Assembly (NCBI GenBank): GCA_017413675.1
Contig: JAFPSR010000048.1
Coordinates: forward strand, 1-19,642
Source: Clostridia bacterium
Lineage (GTDB): Bacteria; Bacillota_A; Clostridia; Christensenellales; UBA1750
Direction of reading: 5' to 3'
DNA: 19,642 nucleotides
In this document: one piece after another, positions 1 to 6,363 of the stretch
How the letters are laid out: each line of letters starts with the position of its first letter
Numbering within the stretch: the first letter of the stretch is position 1
The notes under the pieces: model-generated
The model's database searches: none
Seen by the model: only the letters and a program-made list of their open reading frames with translations
What the model was told of the DNA's origin: nothing
Translations under genes and position numbers: made by a program

Positions 1-1
1 C

Positions 2-679
2 ATCGAGGCTATACCGGCACAGCGCAAAATACTGGGTACGAAAAAAGGCTTAAATGCCGTAAAGCCGAACTGTTCCATACAGTCCTATGTACCGGTGCTT
101 ACCCCCCTGCTGCCGTTCGGACTGGAGAAGATCAATGTCTGCACTTACCAGGCAATCTCCGGTGCAAGCAAAACGTTTAAGACGATGCCCGAAATTCTGG
201 ACAACGTGATTCCTTTTATCAGCGGGGAAGAGGAGAAGAGCGAAATTGAACCCCTGAAAATCTGGGGAAGCATGCAGAACGGACTGATTGTCCCGGCGGA
301 AAAGCCCGTGATCAGTGCACAGTGTCTGCGGGTACCGGTCAGCGACGGCCATTTGGCTGCGTTCTCCGTAACCTTCCGCGACAAACCTTCCATCGATCAG
401 ATCCTGGAAGCCTGGAAGAATTATGAGACGGAACCCCAGAAGCTCGGTTTGCCCCATGCGCCGAAGCCGTTCCTGCAGTACCTGGAGGATCCGTTCCGTC
501 CGCAGAGCCGTCTGGACCGCGATTTTGAAGGCGGTATGGGCGTATCCATCGGAAGGCTTAGGGAAGATACCCTGTTTGATTACAAGATGGTTGCGGTCTC
601 CCACAACACCCTGCGCGGTGCGGCTGGCGGCGGTGTTCTGAGTGCCGAATACCTGGTAGCCAAGGGCTGTATCGAATAA
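2..679 (+). CDS. asd: Aspartate-semialdehyde dehydrogenase, C-terminal part (5' end outside window)
   Basis: NADPH-dependent reduction of aspartyl-4-phosphate to aspartate-semialdehyde, the branch point to lysine/diaminopimelate, threonine and methionine. About 225 codons are present, against roughly 360 for the family, so the N-terminal nucleotide-binding part is missing. The visible part starts before the catalytic cysteine: KPNCSIQSY puts Cys at 71-73. It is followed by the YQAISGASKTF segment, the substrate-site stretch CLRVPVSDGHLAAF with the acid/base His, and the C-terminal HNTLRGAAGGGVLSAEYL. This spelling belongs to the archaeal/fungal-like branch of the enzyme that many Clostridia use, not the enterobacterial type. 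A GTG at 95 is not a real start, because the frame is open from the window edge and contains the catalytic Cys upstream of it. The gene ends just before a strong terminator, so it is the last gene of its transcript. Confidence 0.95.
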   Translation: MEAIPAQRKILGTKKGLNAVKPNCSIQSYVPVLTPLLPFGLEKINVCTYQAISGASKTFKTMPEILDNVIPFISGEEEKSEIEPLKIWGSMQNGLIVPAEKPVISAQCLRVPVSDGHLAAFSVTFRDKPSIDQILEAWKNYETEPQKLGLPHAPKPFLQYLEDPFRPQSRLDRDFEGGMGVSIGRLREDTLFDYKMVAVSHNTLRGAAGGGVLSAEYLVAKGCIE

Positions 680-699
680 ACTCTGCAGAAAAAATGCAT

Positions 700-756
700 G
701 GAAAACTTCCCGTTTTTGCGGATTTTACCGCGAAAAACAGGAGGTTTTCCTTTTTC
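700..756 (+). terminator. Intrinsic terminator after asd
   Basis: An almost complete inverted repeat, GGAAAAC..CCGTTTTTGCGG against CCGCGAAAAACAGG..GTTTTCC, spans 700-750 around a short ATTTTA loop. A run of five T follows at 751-755. It starts 20 bases after the asd stop codon and insulates asd from the rplU operon. Confidence 0.88.
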
Positions 757-800
757 ATGTTGACTTTACTTTGACTTCTTGTTAATCCGTATCTTTTACG

Positions 801-829
801 TTGACAATTGCATTTGAGTATGATAGATT
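801..829 (+). promoter_or_regulatory. Promoter of the rplU-prp-rpmA operon
   Basis: A perfect TTGACA -35 box (801-806) stands 17 bp before TAGATT (824-829). The -10 is preceded by an extended TG dinucleotide (821-822). A TATGAT at 819-824 overlaps, but would lie only 12 bp from this -35. The predicted start near 836 would place the structured leader at the 5' end of the mRNA. Confidence 0.65.
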
Positions 830-832
830 GTA

Positions 833-900
833 AAAGCCGCTCAGAATAGGCTTGAAGTCCGCATTGCGGCGCCTGTATGGCGAGATTGGGTAGAGGAGGT
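833..900 (+). ncRNA. Putative ribosomal protein L21 leader (cis-regulatory RNA)
   Basis: Between the promoter and rplU the transcript can form consecutive small hairpins: AAGCC/GGCTT (834-838 with 849-853), CCGC/GCGG with a 3-base loop (859-862 with 866-869), and CGCC/GGCG (870-873 with 879-882). The rplU Shine-Dalgarno, AGGAGGT at 894-900, follows. Firmicutes commonly carry a conserved L21 leader here, thought to mediate feedback by the ribosomal protein. Position, size and stem layout fit that class, but the assignment is from context and memory of the family, not from a covariance-model search. Confidence 0.5.
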
Positions 901-908
901 GCTCCCGG

Positions 909-1214
909 ATGTTTGCAATTATGACAAGTGGTGGAAAACAGTACAAGGTTCAGCCCGGCGAAGTCGTATTCGTAGAGAAGCTGAATGCCATGGAAGGCGA
1001 AACGGTTGATTTCGATGTTCTGATGCTTTCCAATGACGAAGGTGTACAAGTTGGATGCCCCGTGCTGGATGGCGTGAAGGTCCGCGGCAAGGTTGTCGGA
1101 CAGACCAAAGGCCCCAAGATTCTGGTCTTCAAGTATAAGTCCAAGAAGAATTATCACCGCCGTGCAGGTCATCGTCAGCCTTATACCAAGGTTGAAATTG
1201 TTGAAGTGGTGTAA
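909..1214 (+). CDS. rplU: 50S ribosomal protein L21
   Basis: Structural protein of the large ribosomal subunit that binds 23S rRNA. The product has 101 residues, the usual length for L21. It begins with the typical FAIMTSGGKQYKV strand and carries the basic C-terminal signature KKNYHRRAGHRQPYTKVEI that contacts rRNA. The ATG at 909 has a strong AGGAGGT ribosome-binding site nine bases upstream of it (GGAGG core at 895-899). It is first in the three-gene L21/Prp/L27 operon and only 3 bp from prp. Expression is probably controlled by the leader just upstream. Confidence 0.98.
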   Translation: MFAIMTSGGKQYKVQPGEVVFVEKLNAMEGETVDFDVLMLSNDEGVQVGCPVLDGVKVRGKVVGQTKGPKILVFKYKSKKNYHRRAGHRQPYTKVEIVEVV

Positions 1215-1217
1215 TGT

Positions 1218-1565
1218 ATGATCCACGTGCATGTATTTACTGATCAGGAACTGATCACCGGGTTTGTGGCGGAAGATCACGCCGGATTCGCGGAAGAGGG
1301 AGAAGATATCGTCTGTGCCGGAGTATCCGTACTGACGATTACCGCCATCAATGCGCTGGAAGCATTTGAGATCGAATGTGAAAAGCATGTCACGGAAGGC
1401 GAAGAACCCCGGATCGAACTGGAAGTGAAGGAAAATTCCGATCCCCGGAAAATGCATGATGCACAGGTAATATTACGAACCATGGTAATCGGTCTTGCGG
1501 ATATTGCGCAGCAGTATCCCGAATACGTACAAGTGATGCATGAGGAATGGAGGCAGAATCGATGA
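1218..1565 (+). CDS. prp: Prp cysteine protease (YsxB-like), processes ribosomal protein L27
   Basis: Ribosome-associated cysteine protease that cuts the N-terminal extension from L27 in Firmicutes and relatives. The 115-residue product shows the family signature [17 protein letters not shown], giving the catalytic pair His21 and Cys33, which matches the dyad known for the Staphylococcus enzyme. It lies between its ribosomal neighbours exactly as in other Firmicutes. The start is 3 bp after the rplU stop with only a weak Shine-Dalgarno, suggesting coupling to rplU translation. Its stop overlaps the rpmA start as ATGA (1562-1565), so the protease and its substrate are translationally linked. 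Confidence 0.93.
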   Translation: MIHVHVFTDQELITGFVAEDHAGFAEEGEDIVCAGVSVLTITAINALEAFEIECEKHVTEGEEPRIELEVKENSDPRKMHDAQVILRTMVIGLADIAQQYPEYVQVMHEEWRQNR

Positions 1566-1861
1566 AATTGAATCTTCAGTTCTTTGCACATAAAAAAGGT
1601 ATGGGCTCTACCCGTAACGGCAGAGATTCTCAGGCCAAGCGCCTGGGACCGAAGCGTGCGGATGGCCAGTTCGTCCTGGCCGGCAACATTCTGGTCCGTC
1701 AGCGCGGCACCAAGATCCATCCGGGTCTGAATGTCGGCATCGGCAAGGATGATACCCTGTTTGCAAAGTCCAACGGTATTCTTCGTTTCGAGCGTCTCGG
1801 GAAAAAGGACACCCAGGCTTGTGTCTATCCCGTAGCCGAAGAAGAGGCTGTCAACGAATAA
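1562..1861 (+). CDS. rpmA: 50S ribosomal protein L27, with cleavable N-terminal extension
   Basis: Large-subunit protein whose N-terminal tail reaches the peptidyl-transferase centre. The 99-residue product starts [26 protein letters not shown] followed by AHKK is the Prp recognition motif, with cleavage expected between Phe8 and Ala9 to expose the functional tail. The body ([31 protein letters not shown] in overlapping blocks) is standard L27. I chose ATG 1562 over an in-frame ATG at 1547 because it gives the conserved extension and has GGAGG at 1549-1553, eight bases upstream. The start overlaps the prp stop by four bases. The gene is the last of the operon and is followed by a terminator. 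Confidence 0.97.
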   Translation: MKLNLQFFAHKKGMGSTRNGRDSQAKRLGPKRADGQFVLAGNILVRQRGTKIHPGLNVGIGKDDTLFAKSNGILRFERLGKKDTQACVYPVAEEEAVNE

Positions 1862-1879
1862 TAGTATAGCCAAAGACTG

Positions 1880-1918
1880 CAGGCCGGATTCTTTTCGAAT
1901 CCGGCCTGTTTCTTTCCT
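1880..1918 (+). terminator. Intrinsic terminator of the rplU-prp-rpmA operon
   Basis: A perfect 12-bp stem, CAGGCCGGATTC with GAATCCGGCCTG (1880-1891 with 1897-1908), closes a TTTTC loop. A pyrimidine tail, TTTCTTTCC, follows. It begins 18 bases after the rpmA stop. Confidence 0.92.
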
Positions 1919-1975
1919 GTGGAAAATCTGGAGGATGCGGGGGACTGAAACACAGGGGAGAATAAAGAAAAACCC

Positions 1976-2004
1976 TTGACATAATCCGTTTGATCTGTTA
2001 AATT
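1976..2004 (+). promoter_or_regulatory. Promoter of the tRNA-Pro gene
   Basis: TTGACA (1976-1981) lies 17 bp before TAAATT (1999-2004), with an extended TG at 1996-1997. The expected start near 2011 leaves about 17 bases of 5' leader for RNase P removal. The layout matches the rplU promoter: consensus -35, 17-bp spacer and extended -10. Confidence 0.7.
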
Positions 2005-2027
2005 CATAGATGCTGTTGATGCAGTGC

Positions 2028-2104
2028 CTGGGTGTAGCGCAGCTTGGTAGCGTGCTTGAATGGGGTTCAAGAGGCCGGAAGTTCAAATCTTCTCACCCAG
2101 ACCA
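2028..2104 (+). tRNA. tRNA-Pro, anticodon GGG
   Basis: A full 77-nt cloverleaf can be drawn. The acceptor stem is CTGGGTG/CACCCAG (2028-2034 with 2094-2100). The D arm contains AGCTTGGTA. The anticodon stem is CTTGA/TCAAG (2055-2059 with 2067-2071) with loop ATGGGGT, giving anticodon GGG at 2062-2064. The variable loop is short (AGGCC), and the T arm has TTCAAAT. Discriminator A and a genomically encoded CCA (2102-2104) follow. The C1-G72 pair is typical of bacterial proline tRNA. It reads CCC and CCU codons. It is a single-gene transcription unit with its own promoter and terminator. Confidence 0.96.
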
Positions 2105-2110
2105 GTATGG

Positions 2111-2154
2111 ACCGGTAATTGATGTCATGTGTCGATTACCGGTTCGTTTCTTTT
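2111..2154 (+). terminator. Intrinsic terminator after tRNA-Pro
   Basis: ACCGGTAAT (2111-2119) pairs perfectly with ATTACCGGT (2135-2143). The stem extends by three more pairs, one of them G-U, around a nine-base loop. The T-rich tail TCGTTTCTTTT follows. It lies 6 bases after the encoded CCA. Confidence 0.88.
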
Positions 2155-2207
2155 ATCATTCGAATGACAGCAGATATTTCAGATAGACAGTGGAAAGGAT
2201 CAAATCG

Positions 2208-3074
2208 ATGAAGAAGGCAAAATGGAAGGAAATCCTGAAAAACCTGCTTTTTATCCTGATCGGATCGGCACTCTACGCAACCGGGGTCAGCCTGTTCCTG
2301 GATCCTAACCAGCTGGCACCAGGCGGGGTTACCGGTATTTCCGTTATCGTTAATACACTTGTCCCTATTGGGACCGGAACCTGGTATCTGCTGATCAATA
2401 TCCCGATCCTGATCTTCGGGACCTGGAGGTTCGGCTTCCGTTTTATCCTGAAAACAGCCCTGTGTATTGCCCTGATTTCAGTCCTGACCAACTATCTGAG
2501 CCGGTTCCCGGTGGTTACGGAGGATCTGCTGCTGGCAGCTCTGATCGGGGGTTCGCTGATGGCTATCGGGATCGGGCTTTCCATGAAGGCCGGGGCAACT
2601 ACCGGCGGGGCGGATATCCTGGTAAAAGCTTTACGGCAGAGGTTCCCATATCTGAAAACCGGTTTTATTTATCTCTGCTTCGATATGATTGTTGTTGCCG
2701 TGTCCGCACTGGTATTCAGGAATATCAATATCGCACTCTATGCGCTTCTGACGGTCATTATTTCCGGAAGAGTATTGGACCAGGTCCTGTACGGGTCGGA
2801 TGAAGCGCGACAGATTTTCATCATCACGGATTGTGGAGAGGCGATCGGCAAAAGCCTGCTGAACGACCTGGGAACCGGATGCACCTATCTTAAGGCAAAA
2901 GGAGCATGGACGGGTGAGGAAAAAACTGTGGTGATGGCCATTGTTCAGAAGCGGGTGACACCCGAAGTGGAAAATATTGTCAAGGAAAAAGATCCGAACG
3001 CATTTATGATCGTCAACAGCTCCAATGAGATCTACGGGGAAGGATACAAGAACCTTTTTGCGGATAAGCTGTAG
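2208..3074 (+). CDS. YitT family membrane protein (DUF161/DUF2179)
   Basis: Integral membrane protein of unknown transport or structural role. The YitT family is widespread in Firmicutes, often in several copies. The 288-residue product has hydrophobic segments at roughly 12-31, 39-55, 57-72, 80-97, 106-125, 151-170 and 174-188. The family motif GATTGGADIL is at 129-138 after the fifth segment. A soluble C-terminal DUF2179-type domain covers about 199-280, ending near NEIYGEGY. I chose ATG 2208 because GGAAAGGA (2192-2199) is eight bases upstream; the in-frame GTG at 2190 would lie before that ribosome-binding site. No convincing promoter is seen between the tRNA terminator and this gene. Family assignment is firm, the molecular function is not known. 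Confidence 0.9.
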   Translation: MKKAKWKEILKNLLFILIGSALYATGVSLFLDPNQLAPGGVTGISVIVNTLVPIGTGTWYLLINIPILIFGTWRFGFRFILKTALCIALISVLTNYLSRFPVVTEDLLLAALIGGSLMAIGIGLSMKAGATTGGADILVKALRQRFPYLKTGFIYLCFDMIVVAVSALVFRNINIALYALLTVIISGRVLDQVLYGSDEARQIFIITDCGEAIGKSLLNDLGTGCTYLKAKGAWTGEEKTVVMAIVQKRVTPEVENIVKEKDPNAFMIVNSSNEIYGEGYKNLFADKL

Positions 3075-3192
3075 GAGACTATATCCTCTGCAACCAGTTA
3101 TGGTTGACAGGACTTCAGCAGGAAAATGTTTTTCTGCAGGAATGCCGGAGAAACCGGAGGGAAGCAGAAGCTTAAAATAGAGAGTCCATCAT

Positions 3193-3807
3193 ATGGAAGA
3201 AGCCAGAATAATCCGGTCCCGACGAAAGAGTATTGTTATCGGGATTGACGAACACCTGCATATCTACGTGAAAGTCCCGCTGCGGATGAGCCAGAGGGAA
3301 ATCCGCCGATTTCTGGAAAGCAAGAGAACCTGGATCCGGAGGACCCGGGATCGGATCCTGTTCGGACAAAATGACCTGCAGAACTCCCGGACGGAACCCC
3401 TGAGCGAACAGGAAATCCGGAATTTAACCGAACAGGCCAGACGGACGATTCCGCTTCTTGTGAGTACCTATGCCCGCAGGATGAATGTTACCTACGGGAC
3501 GATTTCCATCCGTCACCAGAAAACACGTTGGGGGAGCTGTTCCCTGAACGGGAATCTCAGTTTCAACTGTCTTCTGATGCTGATGCCGCACGGGATGCTG
3601 GAGTATACCGTTGTGCATGAATTGTGCCATCGGGTCGAGATGAACCATTCCCGGGCTTTTTATGATCTATTGGAGCAGATACTGCCCGATTACCTGGAAA
3701 GGGAGAAATGGATGAAAGCAAACGGGCACCTGTATACCCGCTTGCTGCCACAGAAAACAAAGGAAGTGCAGACCTGCAGTTCGGAAACCGTCTGGATCGA
3801 TCTGTAG
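3193..3807 (+). CDS. YgjP-like zinc metallopeptidase-fold protein (DUF45)
   Basis: Member of the DUF45/YgjP family, with a minimal zinc-metallopeptidase fold. The E. coli homologue has been annotated as a UTP pyrophosphatase, so proteolysis should not be assumed. The 204-residue product opens with the family's basic strand region (RSRRKSIVIGIDEHLHIYV, 8-26) and has the conserved RWGSCSLNGNLSFN block. The zinc site is HELCH (His142, Glu143, His146), followed by His152 in NHSRAF as likely third ligand. The ATG at 3193 has only a weak GAGAG Shine-Dalgarno, but it gives the correct conserved N-terminus. A TAAAAT box at 3173-3178 lies just upstream, and a strong terminator follows the gene. Whether it is co-transcribed with the YitT gene cannot be settled from sequence. 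Confidence 0.88.
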   Translation: MEEARIIRSRRKSIVIGIDEHLHIYVKVPLRMSQREIRRFLESKRTWIRRTRDRILFGQNDLQNSRTEPLSEQEIRNLTEQARRTIPLLVSTYARRMNVTYGTISIRHQKTRWGSCSLNGNLSFNCLLMLMPHGMLEYTVVHELCHRVEMNHSRAFYDLLEQILPDYLEREKWMKANGHLYTRLLPQKTKEVQTCSSETVWIDL

Positions 3808-3829
3808 GAAGATGGCCAATGCTGTACGT

Positions 3830-3870
3830 GCCGGTCAGGATGGACAGATCCTGGCCGGCTGTTTTGGTTG
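3830..3870 (+). terminator. Intrinsic terminator before pcrA
   Basis: GCCGGTCAGGAT (3830-3841) pairs with ATCCTGGCCGGC (3848-3859), 12 bp with one G-U, around the loop GGACAG. The tail is TGTTTTGGTTG. It ends the transcript of the metallopeptidase-fold gene, and the pcrA promoter overlaps its tail. Confidence 0.85.
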
Positions 3871-3896
3871 CTGAGGGAAGGGGAAAACGATATAAT
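3868..3896 (+). promoter_or_regulatory. Promoter of pcrA-ligA
   Basis: A perfect TATAAT (3891-3896) stands 17 bp after TTGCTG (3868-3873), a weak -35. The expected start is near 3903. AAGGAG at 3913-3918 serves as ribosome-binding site, 12 bases before the ATG, slightly farther than usual. Confidence 0.6.
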
Positions 3897-3930
3897 TATA
3901 CTGGAATAATATAAGGAGACTGCAGAAGGA

Positions 3931-6363
3931 ATGTCCATTCAGGAACGGTTTGATACATTGAAAAGAGAATGGTTGGAAAAGCGTTTCAGCCGTCTGAATC
4001 CGCAGCAGCGCCAGGCTGTCTTCCAGACACAGGGCCCGGTTCTGATTCTTGCCGGTGCGGGTTCCGGAAAGACTGCTGCGCTGACGCAGAGGATTGCATT
4101 CATGCTGGAATTCGGGGATGCCTATTATTCCACATCCGCCCCCAAAAGCGAAGCGGATCTGATGCTTTTGGAGGACAGCCTGAAAAACCAGGATTGGGAA
4201 CTGGGAAAGGAACTGGTCCGGGAACCCGGGATCCCTGCCTACAATATCCTTGCCATTACATTTACCAATAAGGCGGCCAGGCAAATGCGGGAGCGTGTCG
4301 AGAACCTGGTCGGCAGTGATGCCTCCGAAGCCTGGATCATGACGTTCCATGCCGCCTGCTGCCGTATCCTCAGACGGAATATCGATAAACTCGGGTATAC
4401 CTCTTCCTTCACCATTTATGATGAGGATGACCAGTCCAAGGTCATAAAAGCCGTCCTGAAGGAATTGAATCTGGATGAAAAAAGCTATGCGCCCCGCACG
4501 ATTTCCAGCCTGATCAGCGACGCCAAGATGAAAATGCTGACCCCGGACGAATATTTCTCGCAGTCTGCCCGGGACTACAGGGCACAGAAATTCCATGATA
4601 TCTATGTGCGTTATGAGGAAAAACTCAAGAAAAACAATGCCCTGGATTTTGATGACCTGATTCTGAAGACCCTGATCCTGTTTGCGGAACATCCGCCGGT
4701 CCTGGATTACTATCAGAACAGATTCCGCTATATCCTTGTGGATGAATACCAGGACACGAATTATATGCAGTACATGTTCGTCAAACTACTGGCGGGCAGG
4801 CGGAAAAATGTCTGTGTCGTCGGGGACGACGACCAGTCTATTTACGGATGGCGCGGGGCGGATATCCATAACATCCTTGATTTTGAAAAGGATTATAAGA
4901 ATTGTGTAACCATTAAACTCGAACAGAACTACCGCTCCACGAATGCAATTCTGGACGCGGCATATGGCGTGATCCACAACAATATCGGCCGGAAAGATAA
5001 GAAATTGTGGTCCAAGAGAGAAAAAGGAGAGAAAATCCGGGTGGTTACCCTCTCGGACGAACAGGACGAAGCGCGGTATGTTTGTACAGCACTTGCCCTG
5101 GCAAACCGGAAGGAAAGCTATTCGGATATGGCGGTGCTGTTCCGTACGAATGCGCAGTCCCGTGTTTTGGAAGAGGAACTGCTGGCTCACGGGATTCCGT
5201 ACCGGATGTACGGAGGACTAAGGTTCTATGACCGCAAGGAGGTCAAGGATGTTCTGGCGTACCTTCGCTGTATTGTCAATCCGGCAGACGATGTTTCTGT
5301 AAGACGGATCATCAATGAACCCAAGAGAGGGATCGGGGACGGGACGATCGAGACCATTGAGAATCTGGCCCGCGAAAATGGGGAATCCCTGTTTGGAACT
5401 ATCCTGGATTTGGAGGAGGCAGACAGTGGATTGAGCAGCCGTGCCCTGAAGGCTGTCCAGAGATTCTCCGATCTTCTGATGAATCTGACAACACAGAAGG
5501 ACCAGATGGGGCTGTATGAGTTTGCGGCCTATGTTGTCGGGGAAACCGGTCTGCGGGCCCAGTATGAACAGCAGAATACAGAGGAAGCGGCAACCCGTAT
5601 CCAGAATATCGACGAAGTCCTGGGATCGATCGAAGAATACGAAAAACAGAATGAAGGAGCCACCATTGAAAACTATCTGGAAAACGCTGCCCTGATCTCC
5701 GATCTGGACTCCATGACGGAAAACAGCGGCGCTGTTACCCTGATGACGCTGCATGCCTCCAAAGGGCTTGAGTTTGGCCGTGTCTTTATTACAGGCATGG
5801 AAGAGGGAATCTTCCCCGGACAAAGATCTATGCTGGATGAAGAAAAAATGGAGGAAGAGAGAAGACTCTGTTACGTCGGGATCACCCGGGCGAAGAACTA
5901 TGTGACCTTTACCTGCGCCAGGCACCGTATGCTCTTCGGCATGACCAGTGCCAACCCCCCTTCCCGTTTTCTGGGAGAACTGCCCCAGGACCTTGTGGAG
6001 TTTGAAGGAAACCGGCAGGAATATCGGGAGTCCAGAAGCCGCTGGAACCAGGAAGAGGAATATTACGGGGATTCTTATTACGAGGCAAACAGCCTGCGAA
6101 GAAGCGGTGCCCGGTATAATCTTTATCCGTCGTATGGAACGGAGAGCCAGGTTCGCCCGGTAAATAAACCCGTTGCCCCCAAACCGGCAGTGCCTGCCGG
6201 GAAGGATGTCAAGTATAAGCTGGGACAGACCGTCATTCACAAACGGTTCGGGAAGGGAACGGTTATCGATGTCAAAGGCAAGTATGTACGGGTCGCGTTT
6301 CCGGGCATGGGAATCCGGGAACTGGACAGCAGCATCGCACCGATGGAGGTGGACGAAAAATGA
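3931..6363 (+). CDS. pcrA: ATP-dependent DNA helicase PcrA (UvrD/Rep superfamily 1A)
   Basis: 3'-5' DNA helicase for repair, replication and removal of stalled RNA polymerase. The 810-residue product has all superfamily 1A motifs: Q motif LNPQQRQAV, Walker A AGAGSGKT (41-48), Ia TFTNKAA, II VDEYQDTN (Asp271, Glu272), III GDDDQSIYGWRGAD (from 298), IV LEQNYRS, V TLMTLHASKGLEF, and VI RLCYVGITRAK. After a low-complexity, Arg/Glu/Tyr-rich linker, the C-terminus (YKLGQTVIHKRFGKGTVIDV onward) is the Tudor-like domain that in PcrA/UvrD binds RNA polymerase. Unusual is an insertion of about 36 residues (roughly 62-100) between motifs I and Ia compared with Bacillus PcrA. Its stop overlaps the ligA start as ATGA. 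pcrA-ligA is a conserved Firmicute gene pair. Confidence 0.97.
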   Translation: MSIQERFDTLKREWLEKRFSRLNPQQRQAVFQTQGPVLILAGAGSGKTAALTQRIAFMLEFGDAYYSTSAPKSEADLMLLEDSLKNQDWELGKELVREPGIPAYNILAITFTNKAARQMRERVENLVGSDASEAWIMTFHAACCRILRRNIDKLGYTSSFTIYDEDDQSKVIKAVLKELNLDEKSYAPRTISSLISDAKMKMLTPDEYFSQSARDYRAQKFHDIYVRYEEKLKKNNALDFDDLILKTLILFAEHPPVLDYYQNRFRYILVDEYQDTNYMQYMFVKLLAGRRKNVCVVGDDDQSIYGWRGADIHNILDFEKDYKNCVTIKLEQNYRSTNAILDAAYGVIHNNIGRKDKKLWSKREKGEKIRVVTLSDEQDEARYVCTALALANRKESYSDMAVLFRTNAQSRVLEEELLAHGIPYRMYGGLRFYDRKEVKDVLAYLRCIVNPADDVSVRRIINEPKRGIGDGTIETIENLARENGESLFGTILDLEEADSGLSSRALKAVQRFSDLLMNLTTQKDQMGLYEFAAYVVGETGLRAQYEQQNTEEAATRIQNIDEVLGSIEEYEKQNEGATIENYLENAALISDLDSMTENSGAVTLMTLHASKGLEFGRVFITGMEEGIFPGQRSMLDEEKMEEERRLCYVGITRAKNYVTFTCARHRMLFGMTSANPPSRFLGELPQDLVEFEGNRQEYRESRSRWNQEEEYYGDSYYEANSLRRSGARYNLYPSYGTESQVRPVNKPVAPKPAVPAGKDVKYKLGQTVIHKRFGKGTVIDVKGKYVRVAFPGMGIRELDSSIAPMEVDEK

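Noticed and set aside
760..800. TTGACT repeats at 760-765 and 771-776 as extra promoters for rplU
   Set aside because: No reasonable -10 lies at the right spacing. The TTGACA at 801 with its extended -10 is much better.
1547..1561. Upstream in-frame ATG for rpmA
   Set aside because: It would place the GGAGG ribosome-binding site inside the coding sequence and add residues before the conserved MKLNLQFF start.
3104..3132. TTGACA at 3104-3109 as a -35 box for the YgjP-like gene
   Set aside because: The hexamer 17 bp downstream is TGTTTT, a poor -10, and no better one lies within 16-18 bp.
3118..3137. 8-bp hairpin between the YitT gene and the YgjP-like gene, considered as terminator
   Set aside because: GCAGGAAA pairs with TTTTCTGC (one G-U) around a 4-base loop, but the T run is inside the stem and the following bases are not T-rich. 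Termination is unlikely.
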